A DNA stretch of 64,000 nt from JBEKHT01 sp049516595 (GCA_049516595.1 JBEKSY010000006.1:67336-131335); one strand, 5' to 3'; numbered from the stretch's first letter, positions 8,778 through 18,273 are shown. Translations and numbers: made by a program. The notes: generated from the letters alone by a model not told the origin.

Positions 8778-10937
8778 ATGAAACTGGAAACCCTTCTCGA
8801 ATCCCTGCCAGATCTTCTTCTCTCGGAGAGGGAGATGATCGAGCGGGCCTACGCGATTGCAGAGCGGGCTCACGAGGGTCAGTATCGCGCCTCGGGCGAA
8901 CCCTATGTGCAGCATTGCCTGGCCGTGGCAAAGATCCTGGCGGATTTTGGGGTTCCAGCGACAACTATTGCTGCCGGTCTGCTGCATGACACGGTTGAGG
9001 ATGGGGGTGTGTCGTTGGGGCAGATCGAGCGCGAGTTTGGGCACGAGGTCGCCCAGCAGGTGGATGGGGTCACCAAGCTTACCAATCTGCCCAGGGTTTC
9101 AAAGGGAGATGGCCGGCCGGCCGGGGTCGAAGATTCGGCGCGTCGGAAGGACATGGATGTTGAGAGCCTTCGCAAGATCTTCCTTGCCATGGGAGATGAC
9201 GTGCGTGTCGTCATCATCAAGCTGGCAGATCGCCTTCATAACATGCGCACGCTCAGCCACCTCGAGCCGGAGCGCAGGCGGCGTATTGCTCAGGAGACCC
9301 TAGAGATCTTCGCCCCTCTGGCCAACCGACTCGGCATGTGGCAAATGAAATGGGAGCTAGAGGATCTCGCCTTCCGCTACGTCAACGCGCAGGTGTACAA
9401 GGAGATTGCCGGAAAGCTTGAAGAGCGGAGGACCGACCGCGAGGACAAAATGACGCAAATCGTCCAGCGTCTCAAAGAGGTGCTGAACGAAGCGGGCTTG
9501 TCGGCGGAGGTAAGTGGCCGCCCCAAGCACATTTACTCCATCTATCGCAAGATGCTTCGCAAAGGGGTGGCGTTTGAATCGGTCCATGACGTGCGGGCAG
9601 TGCGCATCATCGTCAAGGACATCCCCAGTTGCTACGTGACCTTGGGCGTCATTCACAATCACTGGTCCCCCCTGCCTGGCGACTTCGACGACTACATTGC
9701 CTCGCCCAAGGACAACTTCTACCAGTCCTTGCATACTGCGGTGGTTTACGATGATGGAAAGACTATCGAGGTCCAAATCCGCACCCCGGAGATGCACCAG
9801 AACGCGGATCTCGGAATTGCCGCCCATTGGCGATACAAGGAGGGGGGGCGGCGAGACGAAGCCTTCGAGCGCAGAATCCTATGGCTTCGCAGCCTCATGG
9901 ATTGGCGCCATGAGGTTCAGGATGCGAGTGAATTCGTCGATGCGCTCAAATCGGATGTCTTCCAGGATCGCGTGTACGCATTCACACCGAAGGGAGATGT
10001 GATCGATCTCCCCGCAGGCTCTACGGCCATCGACTTCGCTTACCACGTTCACACTGAAATCGGCCATCGCTGCCGGGGAACCCGGGTCAACGGCAAGCTC
10101 GTTTCCTTGGACTATCGCCTGAGGACGGGGGATCAGGTGGAGATTGTCACAACGCGCCGTGGGGGACCGAGCCGCGATTGGCTCAACCCGGATTTGCGGC
10201 TCGTGCGCTCGCAACGGGCGATCAGCAAGATCCGACAGTGGTTCAAAAGAGAGGACCAGGACCAACGTATTTCCGAAGGCCGAGAGATCGTGGAACGCGA
10301 ATTGCGCAGGCTGGGTGTGGAGGGTCTCACCCTCGAGAGCCTGGGGAAAGGGCTGGGGTATGGCAGCCTGAACGAGTTTCTTGCCGCGGTCGGCTCCGGC
10401 GACCTTACCGCGGCGAGGATCGTGGCGAAGATTCTCGAAACCGAGCCCGGAGCATTGGAAGAATTTCCGGCACTCACCCCTCCCTCCGAGACAACCACAC
10501 CGGATGTGAACATTACCGGATTAAGGGGCATGCTGACCTCCATGGCCCGCTGCTGCAAGCCGGTCCCGGGAGACCCGATCGTCGGGTACGTAACCCGCGG
10601 GCGAGGGGCCACCATACACCGCACGGACTGCCCCAACATCCTGCGCGTGCGCGACAAGGAAAGGCTGGTGCACGTTTCCTGGGGGCGTCCGGCAAGGACC
10701 TACCCTGTGGCTGTTCGGGTTACCGCTTACGACCGGGAGGGATTGCTTCGAGATGTGTCCACCGTGGTGGGTGAAGAGCACATCAATCTGAGCAATGTGG
10801 TCTCCAGCATCAAAGCCCACCTGGCCATGATTGATTTGGTGATGGAGGTCACGGACTTGGGCCAACTAAGCCGGGTACTCAATCGCGTCGAGGCTCTCCC
10901 CAACGTCATGGAAGCTCGGCGAGTGCGGGCTGGATGA
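8778..10937 (+). CDS. rel: RelA/SpoT-family (p)ppGpp synthetase/hydrolase
   Basis: A 719-residue bifunctional alarmone enzyme that makes (p)ppGpp from ATP and GTP/GDP on amino-acid starvation and hydrolyses it otherwise. Order: HD hydrolase domain (GLLHDTVED, later LADRLHNMRTL), synthetase domain (GRPKHIYSIYRKM, then SPKDNFYQSLHT and VEIQIRTPEMH-like VQIRTPEMH), TGS domain from about residue 400 (VYAFTPKGDVIDLPAG), zinc-finger-like helical region with MARCCKPVPGD, and C-terminal ACT domain. Intact catalytic motifs in both halves indicate a Rel-type bifunctional enzyme. Met at 8778 is chosen; GTG at 8760 is the alternative. It stands divergent to the sigma-54-controlled TIM-barrel gene. Confidence 0.95.
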   Translation: MKLETLLESLPDLLLSEREMIERAYAIAERAHEGQYRASGEPYVQHCLAVAKILADFGVPATTIAAGLLHDTVEDGGVSLGQIEREFGHEVAQQVDGVTKLTNLPRVSKGDGRPAGVEDSARRKDMDVESLRKIFLAMGDDVRVVIIKLADRLHNMRTLSHLEPERRRRIAQETLEIFAPLANRLGMWQMKWELEDLAFRYVNAQVYKEIAGKLEERRTDREDKMTQIVQRLKEVLNEAGLSAEVSGRPKHIYSIYRKMLRKGVAFESVHDVRAVRIIVKDIPSCYVTLGVIHNHWSPLPGDFDDYIASPKDNFYQSLHTAVVYDDGKTIEVQIRTPEMHQNADLGIAAHWRYKEGGRRDEAFERRILWLRSLMDWRHEVQDASEFVDALKSDVFQDRVYAFTPKGDVIDLPAGSTAIDFAYHVHTEIGHRCRGTRVNGKLVSLDYRLRTGDQVEIVTTRRGGPSRDWLNPDLRLVRSQRAISKIRQWFKREDQDQRISEGREIVERELRRLGVEGLTLESLGKGLGYGSLNEFLAAVGSGDLTAARIVAKILETEPGALEEFPALTPPSETTTPDVNITGLRGMLTSMARCCKPVPGDPIVGYVTRGRGATIHRTDCPNILRVRDKERLVHVSWGRPARTYPVAVRVTAYDREGLLRDVSTVVGEEHINLSNVVSSIKAHLAMIDLVMEVTDLGQLSRVLNRVEALPNVMEARRVRAG

Positions 10938-11004
10938 GAGCAGCAGGGAGCGCCCGGCGCTTTCGCCCTCCCGGGCTCCTGTCTTCCTTGGGTGAGGCAC
11001 AGAA

Positions 11005-12243
11005 GTGACCGGCACATTGCTGAGCGTTGAACTGGCCCGTGACCTCTTGCTGAAGGAATTCACCAGCCTGCCCGGGGAAGAGGTGAGCCTGCGGGACGGC
11101 TTGGCACGGGTATTGGCAAGGGACCTAGTTGCCAACCAGGACTTGCCCCCTTTCTCCAACTCCTCGATGGACGGGTTTGCGCTGCGCGCCGAAGATGTTC
11201 GCGGTGCGTCCAGGCGGAACCCTGTCCGACTTCAGGTCGTGCTCGATGTGCCCGCCGGCTACTCGCCGCCTGCTTCCCTTCCCGCGGGGGTTGCCGCCCG
11301 GGTGATGACCGGGGCGCCCATTCCTCCGGGAGCCGACTGTGTCGTTCCCGTCGAGCAAACGGATTTGAGCGCCATGCAGCCAGCCCTTCCCGGGGAAATC
11401 GGGATCTTAGCCGAGATGCGGCCAGGCGAAAACATTCGGCCCGGGGGGTTCGACATCCAGGCGGGAGAGAGAATCCTAGCGCGGGGCACCCGCTTGCGTC
11501 CGCAGGAGATCGCCTTGCTTGCCAGTTTGGGCCAGGTCTCGGTCCAGGTCACTCAACGCCCCCGCATCGCCATCGTCTCCACGGGAAGTGAGCTGGTCCC
11601 TGTGGGCCGACCTCTGCGGGCGGGCGAGATTTTCGAGAGCAATTCCTTGATGCTGGAGGCTCTGGTCACCGAGTCGGGAGGTCAACCGATTTCGCTGGGG
11701 ATCGCACCCGATGATGCGGCGGAGATCGGTTTGAGATTCGACTCGGCCCTGGACCAGGGCGCCGATCTGATTCTTTCATCCGCGGGGGTTTCGGTCGGAG
11801 CCTACGACTACGTTCGCCAAGTCGTCGAAAAGAGGGGACGCCTGTCCTTCTGGAGGGTGAACCTTCGTCCCGGAAGACCTCTGGCCTTTGGTCGTTATCG
11901 GGGTGTCCCGGTCATGGGTCTGCCGGGAAACCCCGTTTCCTCATTTGTCACCTTTGAATTGTTTGCTCGGCCCGCGATCACCGTGTTGCTGGGGGGCGTC
12001 CCGCGGCCGAGGCCGAGGGTCACGGCGCGCTTAACCGAGGATCTCGAATCGGACGGGAGAGAAACCTACCTGCGAGGGCAGAGCCAGTGGGATCTTGGGC
12101 AATGGCGCGTGAGGCTCAGCGGAAACCAAGGGTCCTCGGCACTCTCCGCCTTGGTGCGCGCCAATTCCCTGATTCGACTGCCGGCTGGAACTACTCGTGT
12201 TCCCGCCGGATCGCCGGTGGAGGTGTGGCTGCTAGCCGACTAA
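11005..12243 (+). CDS. moeA: Molybdopterin molybdenumtransferase MoeA
   Basis: A 412-residue enzyme that inserts molybdate into adenylated molybdopterin in the last step of Mo-cofactor synthesis. Seen: SSMDGFALRAED near the N terminus, RVMTGAPIPPGADCVVPVEQ, the MoCF-binding domain with IVSTGSELVPVG, SSAGVSVGAYDY and VMGLPGNPVSSFVTF, and the small C-terminal beta domain (domain IV). The start is GTG at 11005 with GAGG seven bases before. It stands alone: no other moa/moe/mob gene or molybdoenzyme is in the window. Confidence 0.95.
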   Translation: MTGTLLSVELARDLLLKEFTSLPGEEVSLRDGLARVLARDLVANQDLPPFSNSSMDGFALRAEDVRGASRRNPVRLQVVLDVPAGYSPPASLPAGVAARVMTGAPIPPGADCVVPVEQTDLSAMQPALPGEIGILAEMRPGENIRPGGFDIQAGERILARGTRLRPQEIALLASLGQVSVQVTQRPRIAIVSTGSELVPVGRPLRAGEIFESNSLMLEALVTESGGQPISLGIAPDDAAEIGLRFDSALDQGADLILSSAGVSVGAYDYVRQVVEKRGRLSFWRVNLRPGRPLAFGRYRGVPVMGLPGNPVSSFVTFELFARPAITVLLGGVPRPRPRVTARLTEDLESDGRETYLRGQSQWDLGQWRVRLSGNQGSSALSALVRANSLIRLPAGTTRVPAGSPVEVWLLAD

Positions 12244-12393
12244 CCGAGGAGGGGACGGCCACGCTCAGGAGCAGGAGAAAAACGATCCGATTCCCTCGGA
12301 GGGGTTGGCAGGCCTCCGCGATCCAAGGGAGTGGAGGACTCCGCAGCGCGGCTTTCATCTGGTCGTTGTACTCCTTGGGGCGAAACTCGTGCC

Positions 12394-12421
12394 TTGACAA
12401 ATCCTTCGAGCATGATATGTT
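12394..12421 (+). promoter_or_regulatory. Strong vegetative promoter for the small acidic protein
   Basis: Consensus TTGACA (12394-12399), 16-bp spacer, and TATGTT (12416-12421) with an extended TGA before it (TGn). Transcription would begin near 12428, 50 bases before the ATG at 12478. Confidence 0.7.
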
Positions 12422-12477
12422 TTCATTTATGGGCCCAGCGTCGCGGCAGCCAAACCAATCCGGTCTGAGGAGGGGCA

Positions 12478-12720
12478 ATGCCTAGGATCCGTTGTCGCTA
12501 CCTCGATTGTGTCTTCCTCGAGGAGGGATACTGCGGGGCGGCTGCCATCGAACTCGATCCGGACGCGGGTTGCCTGACCTACTCGCAAACTGAGGAAGCC
12601 GAAGCTCCGCCGGAATGGGAAGAACAAGAGGTTGAGGAGGAGTGGGAAGACGAAGAGGACGGTTTCGAGGTCGAGGAAGAGGAGGAAGAGGCCTGGGAGG
12701 ACGACGAGGAGGAGACCTAG
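12478..12720 (+). CDS. Small acidic protein with N-terminal DUF1540-like Cys motif
   Basis: An 80-residue protein. The first 35 residues contain spaced cysteines (RCRYLDCVFLEEGYC, then GC about 12 residues later) resembling the DUF1540 metal-binding pattern. Residues 40-80 are almost wholly Glu/Asp with Trp, a strongly acidic tail. It has a clear GGAGGGG site before the ATG and a strong promoter of its own, so it is probably abundant. Known small proteins of this composition are uncharacterised; metal binding is inferred from the cysteines only. A terminator follows. Confidence 0.75.
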   Translation: MPRIRCRYLDCVFLEEGYCGAAAIELDPDAGCLTYSQTEEAEAPPEWEEQEVEEEWEDEEDGFEVEEEEEEAWEDDEEET

Positions 12721-12780
12721 TCCAGAGCCCCGCCAGGCGGAGATTTGAAGTCGCAAGGGATCACGATCAGGGATCCAAAC

Positions 12781-12814
12781 CTCAGGCGAGCCCCGGCTCG
12801 CCTGAGCTGTTTAG
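12781..12814. terminator. Bidirectional terminator hairpin
   Basis: CTCAGGCGAGCC (12781-12792) pairs perfectly with GGCTCGCCTGAG (12795-12806), followed by CTGTTTAG. It lies between the convergent small acidic gene and the S1-domain gene and can serve both. Confidence 0.7.
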
Positions 12815-12838
12815 GGTGAGGGGGGTCCCGGCTCGTGC

Positions 12839-13570
12839 CTATGGCTTGCGAACCGAGGTCTCCAGCGTGCGCGAAATGATCTCCTCTTGCTCGCGTCTCT
12901 TGAGGTCTGCGTTGGTCTTTCTCGTTCGAGGGCCTGGGGCCGCCTGCCCCTGGCGGTCTGCCCCCACGCGAGCTTTCTCAAACGCTGCCTGCATGGCCGT
13001 TATCGGGGGTTCCTCGGGAGGTTCCGCAGGGCCCTCCTCGGCCTTGCTCTCCAGGGCCTTGAGGCTGAGCTGGATCTGCTTCTTTTTTCGAATGACCTCG
13101 AGAATGCGCACATCGATTTCGTCGCCGACGCGCACGATGTCGGCAGGATCCTTGACATAGTTGCCGGACAGCTCACTGACGTGGACCAGGCCAGGGCGCT
13201 CTGCCCCCAGGTCAACAAAGACGCCGAACTTCTCCAGCCGCACGACGGTTCCGTGCACGGTCATGCCCTTCTTCAGCTCATTCCAATCGTAGGCCAAGGG
13301 CTTGACCATCGTCAGTTCGAGCTTCCCGTTCCCCGGATCGACGGCTCGGACCCAGACGGTGACCGCTTGGCCGACTTGGACCGCTTCCCCGACCTTGTTG
13401 ACTGTCCCATGACGGAGCCCCGAAAGGTGAACGAAGCCTTCCTTCTCCGCCCCCACATCCACAAAGGCGCCGTACAGGTCAACCCGGGTGATCCGGCCGC
13501 TGAGCTCCATCTTGGGTTTCAGCTGCAGAAGAGAAACTGGGTTTGCTCCCTGTGGAGATCCATCTCCCAT
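12839..13570 (-). CDS. Protein with two S1 RNA-binding domains
   Basis: A 243-residue cytoplasmic RNA-binding protein. Two S1/OB-fold domains are clear: one around residues 20-90 (SGRITRVDLYGAFVDVGAE, GFVHLSGL) and one around 100-170 (GTVVRLEKFGVFVDLGAE, GLVHVSELSG). A charged, low-complexity C-terminal tail follows. Such two-S1 proteins are seen as stand-alone RpsA-like factors; its RNA target is unknown. The start Met at 13570 follows GGGAAGGTGCCC; the open frame extends about 100 residues further upstream but that part is Arg/Pro-rich and unlikely to be translated. Confidence 0.85.
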   Translation of the reverse strand: MGDGSPQGANPVSLLQLKPKMELSGRITRVDLYGAFVDVGAEKEGFVHLSGLRHGTVNKVGEAVQVGQAVTVWVRAVDPGNGKLELTMVKPLAYDWNELKKGMTVHGTVVRLEKFGVFVDLGAERPGLVHVSELSGNYVKDPADIVRVGDEIDVRILEVIRKKKQIQLSLKALESKAEEGPAEPPEEPPITAMQAAFEKARVGADRQGQAAPGPRTRKTNADLKRREQEEIISRTLETSVRKP

Positions 13571-14023
13571 GGGCACCTTCCCTTGCGCATGCGCGTTGTG
13601 AGTTGCGCTACAGCGGGGGGTCTGGTTGAGGACGCTCTTGGGCTGGAGGCCACGGAACCGACGACTGCAAGCCCAAATCGATCCATCGTGGACCCTGCGG
13701 GTAGCACTTGCCCGGGCCCCGACACAGGAGGCGGGCGCTGTTGCACAGTCCCTTGCGTGGGCACGATACAGGGGCCGCATTCCTGATCGCTCAGGCTGCC
13801 TGCCCCTCCTCGATTGAACCCCTCTCGGTTGCCGCATTCTACCGCAAGAGGGGCGGCCCGACAAGGGCCGCACGGTTGGTGGCTGTCTGCAAATCGTTTA
13901 GAATCGGAGAGGCGAGGGGAGAAACGGCGGGAGCAGCTCGCTTCGTGCGCCCATGGCGGCGAGGCGACTCGACTTTGGACATCGCCCTGTGGGTGACCAG
14001 GTTCTCAAATTGTGGAGCGAGAG
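13571..14023. other. Intergenic region, no gene seen
   Basis: About 450 bases between the divergent S1-domain and phhB genes. It must contain promoters for both, but I find no -35/-10 pair good enough to name. Open frames here are Arg/Pro-rich and not convincing. Confidence 0.5.
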
Positions 14024-14371
14024 ATGAGCGACCTAATGAAAATGAAGTGCGTTCCCTGTCGGGGAGGAGAGCCCCCCTTGACGGATGAGCAGATTCAAGA
14101 GTTCCGGACTCAGGTGGCGGACTGGGAGGTCCTCGAAGGGGAGGGGATTAAGAGGCTGCAGCGGACCTTCAAGTTCAAGGACTTTCGGGAGGCGCTCGCT
14201 TTCACGGATCGCGTGGGGGGTCTGGCCGAAAGCGAGGGGCATCATCCGGCGATCTTGACGGAGTACGGCAAGGTGACGGTGACCTGGTGGACCCACAAGA
14301 TCAGGGGACTCCATCAAAATGACTTCATCATGAGCGCCAAGACCGGGGAAATCTATGCCCACGGGGGCTGA
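14024..14371 (+). CDS. phhB: Pterin-4a-carbinolamine dehydratase
   Basis: A 115-residue enzyme that dehydrates 4a-hydroxytetrahydropterin, recycling the pterin cofactor of aromatic amino-acid hydroxylases or serving pterin/Mo-cofactor metabolism. The family motif is SEGHHPAILTEYGKVTVTW, with the active-site His pair, followed by THKIRGLHQNDF. The N-terminal MKCVPCRGGEPPLT is typical of bacterial forms. Length is normal. Met at 14024 is used; another in-frame ATG is at 14012. No phenylalanine hydroxylase is in the window; moeA lies about 1.8 kb upstream. Confidence 0.95.
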   Translation: MSDLMKMKCVPCRGGEPPLTDEQIQEFRTQVADWEVLEGEGIKRLQRTFKFKDFREALAFTDRVGGLAESEGHHPAILTEYGKVTVTWWTHKIRGLHQNDFIMSAKTGEIYAHGG

Positions 14372-14469
14372 AAGGCGGTCGGGAGCGCCGGGGACCCTGG
14401 GCCTTGGGGCACAATTCTGTGCGCGATCCGGGGTATTGCGGGGGGACCCAGCCGTGGGAAGGCGAGATC

Positions 14470-15666
14470 GTGCGGCTCAACCAAGAGGCGAATTGTGCTG
14501 GGCAGACAATGCCTGAAACTCGAGGACGCTTGAGGGCGGAGGGCAAGGGAGCCAGACCCGAGTTGCCTATCCAGGCGGCGGACTTTCTCAAGGCCGCGCT
14601 CAAGTCGGAAAGGACCCGGGAAAATTACCGCTGGGCACTCGTCGCGCTGGAGGATTTCGCGGCGCAGACAGGCTATGGGGGGGCAAGGCTTTCACGACCG
14701 CTAGCCCCTGCCGGCATACGCGACGATTTGCTCGTATCCTTTCTCGATTGGCTCCGATCCAATAGAAAGTATTCTCCGGCCACTCTCGCTTTGTACCTGG
14801 CGGCCGTCAAGCGCTACCTCGGATGGTTGTATGCGCGCGGGAAGTTGCCCCCCGCATTTCGGCTGGATAAGGCACGGGAGAAGCTCAAGGAGGAGACCCG
14901 CGGCGGAGCGCTCCGCTACCCTCCCCGTCACCCGGATCCGAGCTTGGCCTCGATCCTTGCTTTCTACGACGAGTCCCCCCTGCCGCCGGCCCGGAATCCC
15001 GCTTCGAAAAGGAAGCGATTGGTCATCCTTCGGAATCGGGCCGTGGTCCACGCGCTTTATTCCTCGGCCGGGCGGGCCAGCGAGGTCGCACAGCTCGATT
15101 GCGCCAGCGTGGACAAGGGCTATGCCACTACCGCCGAGGTGGTCGGGAAGGGCGGAAAGGCGCGGACGCTGATTCTCACCCAGGAAGCTCAACACGCTAT
15201 TCGCGAGTACCTTGCCGAGCGAGAGCGCCAAGGCGAGGATTTGGGAGGCAGGCGGATGCGGATAGCTCGGCCCGCTTCCGCTCCCCTCTTTGTCAGTCAT
15301 GGCAGAGGGAAGAGGGCCCGCATCTCGCGAACGACGCTCTGGCGGGTTGTCGCGCAGGCAGCCCGTGCCTTGGGACTCAAGCCCGGCAGCGGTCCCCACG
15401 CCTTCCGCCACTTTCGCGCTCAGTCATTGCGGGATGAGGGCATGGACTTGGGTTTGCTGCAAGCCTTGCTCGGTCATTCGAGCATCGAGACCACTCGGCG
15501 CATTTATGCGCCTCACACCAGCGTGAGCCAGTTGGTCGACGCCCTCTCCACCTACGGGATCTCTGCGGGAGAGGCCGCCCGGAAAGCCCGAAAAGTCATT
15601 CCCGGCGAGCTGCCGGGGGCAGCGACACCTTCTTCCCCATTCAAGACGGGGCGAGGAACTCACTGA
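14470..15666 (+). CDS. Tyrosine recombinase (XerC/XerD-like integrase)
   Basis: A 398-residue site-specific recombinase. The N-terminal SAM-like core-binding domain spans roughly residues 30-140 (SERTRENYRWAL, KYSPATLALYLAAVKRYLGWL). The catalytic domain has Arg in YSSAGRASEVAQLD, Lys in GKGGKART, HAFRHFRA (His and second Arg), LLGHSSIETT (His) and nucleophile Tyr in RRIYAPH. All six active-site positions are present. It is longer than XerC/XerD (about 300 residues) because of an extra segment before the first Arg and a tail. No phage or integron genes are nearby, so it may be a chromosomal Xer homologue rather than a mobile-element integrase. The start is uncertain: GTG at 14470 follows GGGAAGGCGA; ATG at 14509 is possible. 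Confidence 0.85.
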   Translation: MRLNQEANCAGQTMPETRGRLRAEGKGARPELPIQAADFLKAALKSERTRENYRWALVALEDFAAQTGYGGARLSRPLAPAGIRDDLLVSFLDWLRSNRKYSPATLALYLAAVKRYLGWLYARGKLPPAFRLDKAREKLKEETRGGALRYPPRHPDPSLASILAFYDESPLPPARNPASKRKRLVILRNRAVVHALYSSAGRASEVAQLDCASVDKGYATTAEVVGKGGKARTLILTQEAQHAIREYLAERERQGEDLGGRRMRIARPASAPLFVSHGRGKRARISRTTLWRVVAQAARALGLKPGSGPHAFRHFRAQSLRDEGMDLGLLQALLGHSSIETTRRIYAPHTSVSQLVDALSTYGISAGEAARKARKVIPGELPGAATPSSPFKTGRGTH

Positions 15667-15806
15667 GTCTGGATGGGCTCGTCGCAGGGAAGGGAGTCGG
15701 CGAGGGGGCGGGTAGCCTCCAGCTGCCCAGCAGGCGCTTTTCCCCTTTCTTGGTCCGACCGGATGCATGAGCGTGGACAGGCTGCCCCAAGATCGTTGAG
15801 CTTGAA

Positions 15807-15812
15807 TATAAT
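15807..15812 (+). promoter_or_regulatory. -10 box placing tilS transcription at its start codon
   Basis: A perfect TATAAT ends eight bases before the ATG at 15820, so the expected start of transcription coincides with the start codon. No ribosome-binding site lies between. No good -35 is seen. Confidence 0.5.
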
Positions 15813-15819
15813 CGCTGGC

Positions 15820-17250
15820 ATGTCCCTCGCAGAAGAGATTCAACGAGACCTGCTCTCCGGGGGCGGGCTGCCTCCAGGCGCGAAGGTTGTCGTGGGGGTT
15901 TCCGGCGGACCCGATAGCCTGGCGCTGCTCAGCGTGCTGAAGGATCTGGGCCACCCGGTCGTGGTGGCTCATTTCGATCATGGACTGCGCCCCGAGAGTG
16001 AGGCCGAGGCCGAGTTTGTCCGGAGGCTTGCCAGCGAATGGCAGTTGCCCTGCGTCATCGAGAGAGAAAGGGTTGATGACTGGGCCAAGGAGCATCGTCG
16101 TTCGGTCGAGGAGGCCGGTCGGATTCTTCGTTATCGTTTCCTATCCCGAGTCGCTCTTCAGGCAGAGGCGCGCTGGATCGCCGTGGGACACACCGCGGAC
16201 GATCAGGCAGAGACCGTGCTGATGCACCTCCTGCGGGGAGCAGGCCCAGAGGGCTTGAGAGGGATGCCGATGATCCACGACCTGGGGGCGTGGGTTGAAG
16301 GCCTAGACCCGGGGCGGGTCTTTCTGGTCCGTCCCTTGCTCAAGGTAACGCGGGAGCAAACCGAGGCCTACTGCCGGGAGAGGGACCTGGTTGCCCGGAG
16401 GGATCCTACCAATCTCGGTCCGGCCTATCTGCGGGGGAGGATGCGAGCCGATCTGCTCCCGTTCTTGAAAAAGTACAACCCAGAGCTGCGGTCCGCTCTC
16501 TGCCGCCTCGCCGATGTGATGGCCGGCGAGGTAGAAGTCCTGGAGGCCGCAGTGAATCGGGCTTGGCTCCTCGTTGGCGTGCAGGTGAGCCCGGACCAAG
16601 TCCGGATCCCTCGGCAGCAGTTTCTGGCCCAACCCAAGGGAATTCGCCGGGGAGTCGTTCGGCGAGCTTGTCGGAGGCTCTTGCCGGGAACCCGCGATCT
16701 CGCCTACCGTCATATCGAACAAGCTCTTGAGTTCGCCCTGCATCCCCCGCAGACGCGTCGAGCGGGGATTTGTCAAGGGCTCAGCCTTCATTTGTCGGAC
16801 GGTGTACTGGTTCTGCAACGGCAAGCCGCAGGGGCTTGCAGCCCCCCCGATTGGGTTGGTGCGGGCGTTCCTCTTGAAGGCCATATCAGGTTGGGGGAGC
16901 TGGACTGGGTGATCGACGGCCGGCAGGCCAGTCATTGGGACCTAGAAGAAGTGAAACGCGCTTCGGGCCGCTGGGAGGCCTGGCTGGACCGCGATCGGAT
17001 CGAGGGGGATCTGAAGGTGCGCGTGCGGGCCAGAGGGGATCGATTTCGTCCGCTCGGCCTGAACCGGGAGGTTCGTCTCGGCGGCTTTTTCTCAGCCCAT
17101 CACCTGCCTGTTGAGCTGCGCGACCGATGGCCTCTGATTTGTGACAGTTCAGGGATCCTCTGGATCCCGGGCCTCCAGATCGGTGATCGCGTTAAGCTCC
17201 GGAGCATCAGCAGGCGAGTGCTGCACCTGCAAGTATGGCGGGGCCGATGA
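15820..17250 (+). CDS. tilS: tRNA(Ile)-lysidine synthetase
   Basis: A 476-residue enzyme that attaches lysine to C34 of tRNA-Ile(CAU) using ATP, changing its decoding from AUG to AUA. The PP-loop is VSGGPDSLALL near residue 30; AHFDHGLRPES and AVGHTADDQAETVLMHLLRG follow, all TilS signatures. The C-terminal domain (GDRFRPLGL..LGGFF, then IPGLQIGDRV) is present, so this is the long form. The chosen Met is the one directly before the N-terminal helix; it coincides with the predicted transcription start. The stop overlaps the next gene by ATGA. Confidence 0.95.
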   Translation: MSLAEEIQRDLLSGGGLPPGAKVVVGVSGGPDSLALLSVLKDLGHPVVVAHFDHGLRPESEAEAEFVRRLASEWQLPCVIERERVDDWAKEHRRSVEEAGRILRYRFLSRVALQAEARWIAVGHTADDQAETVLMHLLRGAGPEGLRGMPMIHDLGAWVEGLDPGRVFLVRPLLKVTREQTEAYCRERDLVARRDPTNLGPAYLRGRMRADLLPFLKKYNPELRSALCRLADVMAGEVEVLEAAVNRAWLLVGVQVSPDQVRIPRQQFLAQPKGIRRGVVRRACRRLLPGTRDLAYRHIEQALEFALHPPQTRRAGICQGLSLHLSDGVLVLQRQAAGACSPPDWVGAGVPLEGHIRLGELDWVIDGRQASHWDLEEVKRASGRWEAWLDRDRIEGDLKVRVRARGDRFRPLGLNREVRLGGFFSAHHLPVELRDRWPLICDSSGILWIPGLQIGDRVKLRSISRRVLHLQVWRGR

Positions 17251-18221
17251 GATCCAGCCGGATTTCCGTGGGGGGACAATCCAAGGGCGTTGCGATTGCG
17301 CTGGTGGGCACGTTCTGCTGGTCTACGACCTCCATTATCATGCGGACGCTTCTCTCCAATACGGCGATTGCCCCGCTGACGCTTGCGGTCTGGCGCGACG
17401 TCGTCGTGGCGCTTGCACTGGGCGCGGTCTTGAGCCTGGCCGGGCCCACGGTATTGCGAATCCGCGTGACCGATGTGCCCTTCCTTCTTCTTCATGGAGG
17501 CGTCGCCCTGGCGGCGATGAATGGGCTGTGGACCTTCTCCGTAGCCATGAATGGTGCCGCTCTCGCGACGGTCCTGGTTTACGTTGCCCCCGCCATTAAT
17601 GTGCTGATCGGGTGGCTTTTCCTGCACGAAGGGATCAGTGGCTGGAAGGTCTGCGCCGTCGCGCTGGGCATCACCGGAGTGGCACTGATCGCCACGCTCG
17701 GTCGCGGCCCGACGGTGGGCCTGGGCGGAAAGGGAATCCTGGTCGGAGTGGGGACAGGTGCTGCCTTCGCCCTGTTTGGACTGACCGGGAAGATCGCCGC
17801 CAAGCGGTTTGCCAATACCTGGACGGCAACCTTCTACGGGTTTGTCTTCGCCGCAGCCGCTCTCTTCCTCCTGCAGAAGCTGACGCATTCTCCCGGGTAT
17901 CCGCTCAGACCGCGCGAGCTGGCGGGCCTTGCGCTTCTGGCCCTGCCGACCTTGCTCGGCTACGGCCTCTTTTCGGCCTCTCTGCGGCACCTTTCCACGA
18001 CGGTCGCCAGTCTGGTGGCTTCCCTCGAACCGGCCCTCACCGCGGCCATGGCGGTCACACTCCTGGGAGAACGCATGCTGCCGGGTCAGTGGATCGGTGG
18101 CGGACTTATACTGGGAGGGGTTTTCCTGACTCAAGTGGCCCCCCCCGAACAGGAACGGCCCCCGCTCCCCGAGGCTCCCGAGCCGCTCCTCCCCTTCCGC
18201 CGGGGGGACCCGCACTTGTGA
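17247..18221 (+). CDS. DMT-superfamily permease with two EamA domains
   Basis: A 324-residue inner-membrane protein with ten predicted hydrophobic segments arranged as two EamA repeats of about 140 residues (first KGVAIALVGTFCWSTT, second GKGILVGVGTGAAFALFGL). The family exports or imports small metabolites such as amino acids, nucleosides or drugs; the substrate cannot be inferred. The ATG overlaps the tilS stop (ATGA), so it is translated from the tilS message. A Pro/Glu-rich cytoplasmic tail ends the protein. A second unrelated-in-position EamA gene occurs at 19.7-20.7 kb on the other strand. Confidence 0.88.
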   Translation: MRSSRISVGGQSKGVAIALVGTFCWSTTSIIMRTLLSNTAIAPLTLAVWRDVVVALALGAVLSLAGPTVLRIRVTDVPFLLLHGGVALAAMNGLWTFSVAMNGAALATVLVYVAPAINVLIGWLFLHEGISGWKVCAVALGITGVALIATLGRGPTVGLGGKGILVGVGTGAAFALFGLTGKIAAKRFANTWTATFYGFVFAAAALFLLQKLTHSPGYPLRPRELAGLALLALPTLLGYGLFSASLRHLSTTVASLVASLEPALTAAMAVTLLGERMLPGQWIGGGLILGGVFLTQVAPPEQERPPLPEAPEPLLPFRRGDPHL

Positions 18222-18273
18222 GCATTCGGCTGGGGCCCCAGAAGAGGGCCAACCTTTTTGGAGGAGGAGTTCG

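Noticed and set aside
11101..11117. TTGGCACGGGTATTGG as a fourth sigma-54 promoter
   Set aside because: The -12 GC is missing (TTGG) and it lies deep inside moeA.
12191..12478. Minus-strand frame between moeA and the small acidic gene
   Set aside because: It overlaps a strong + strand promoter and has no ribosome-binding site or family resemblance.
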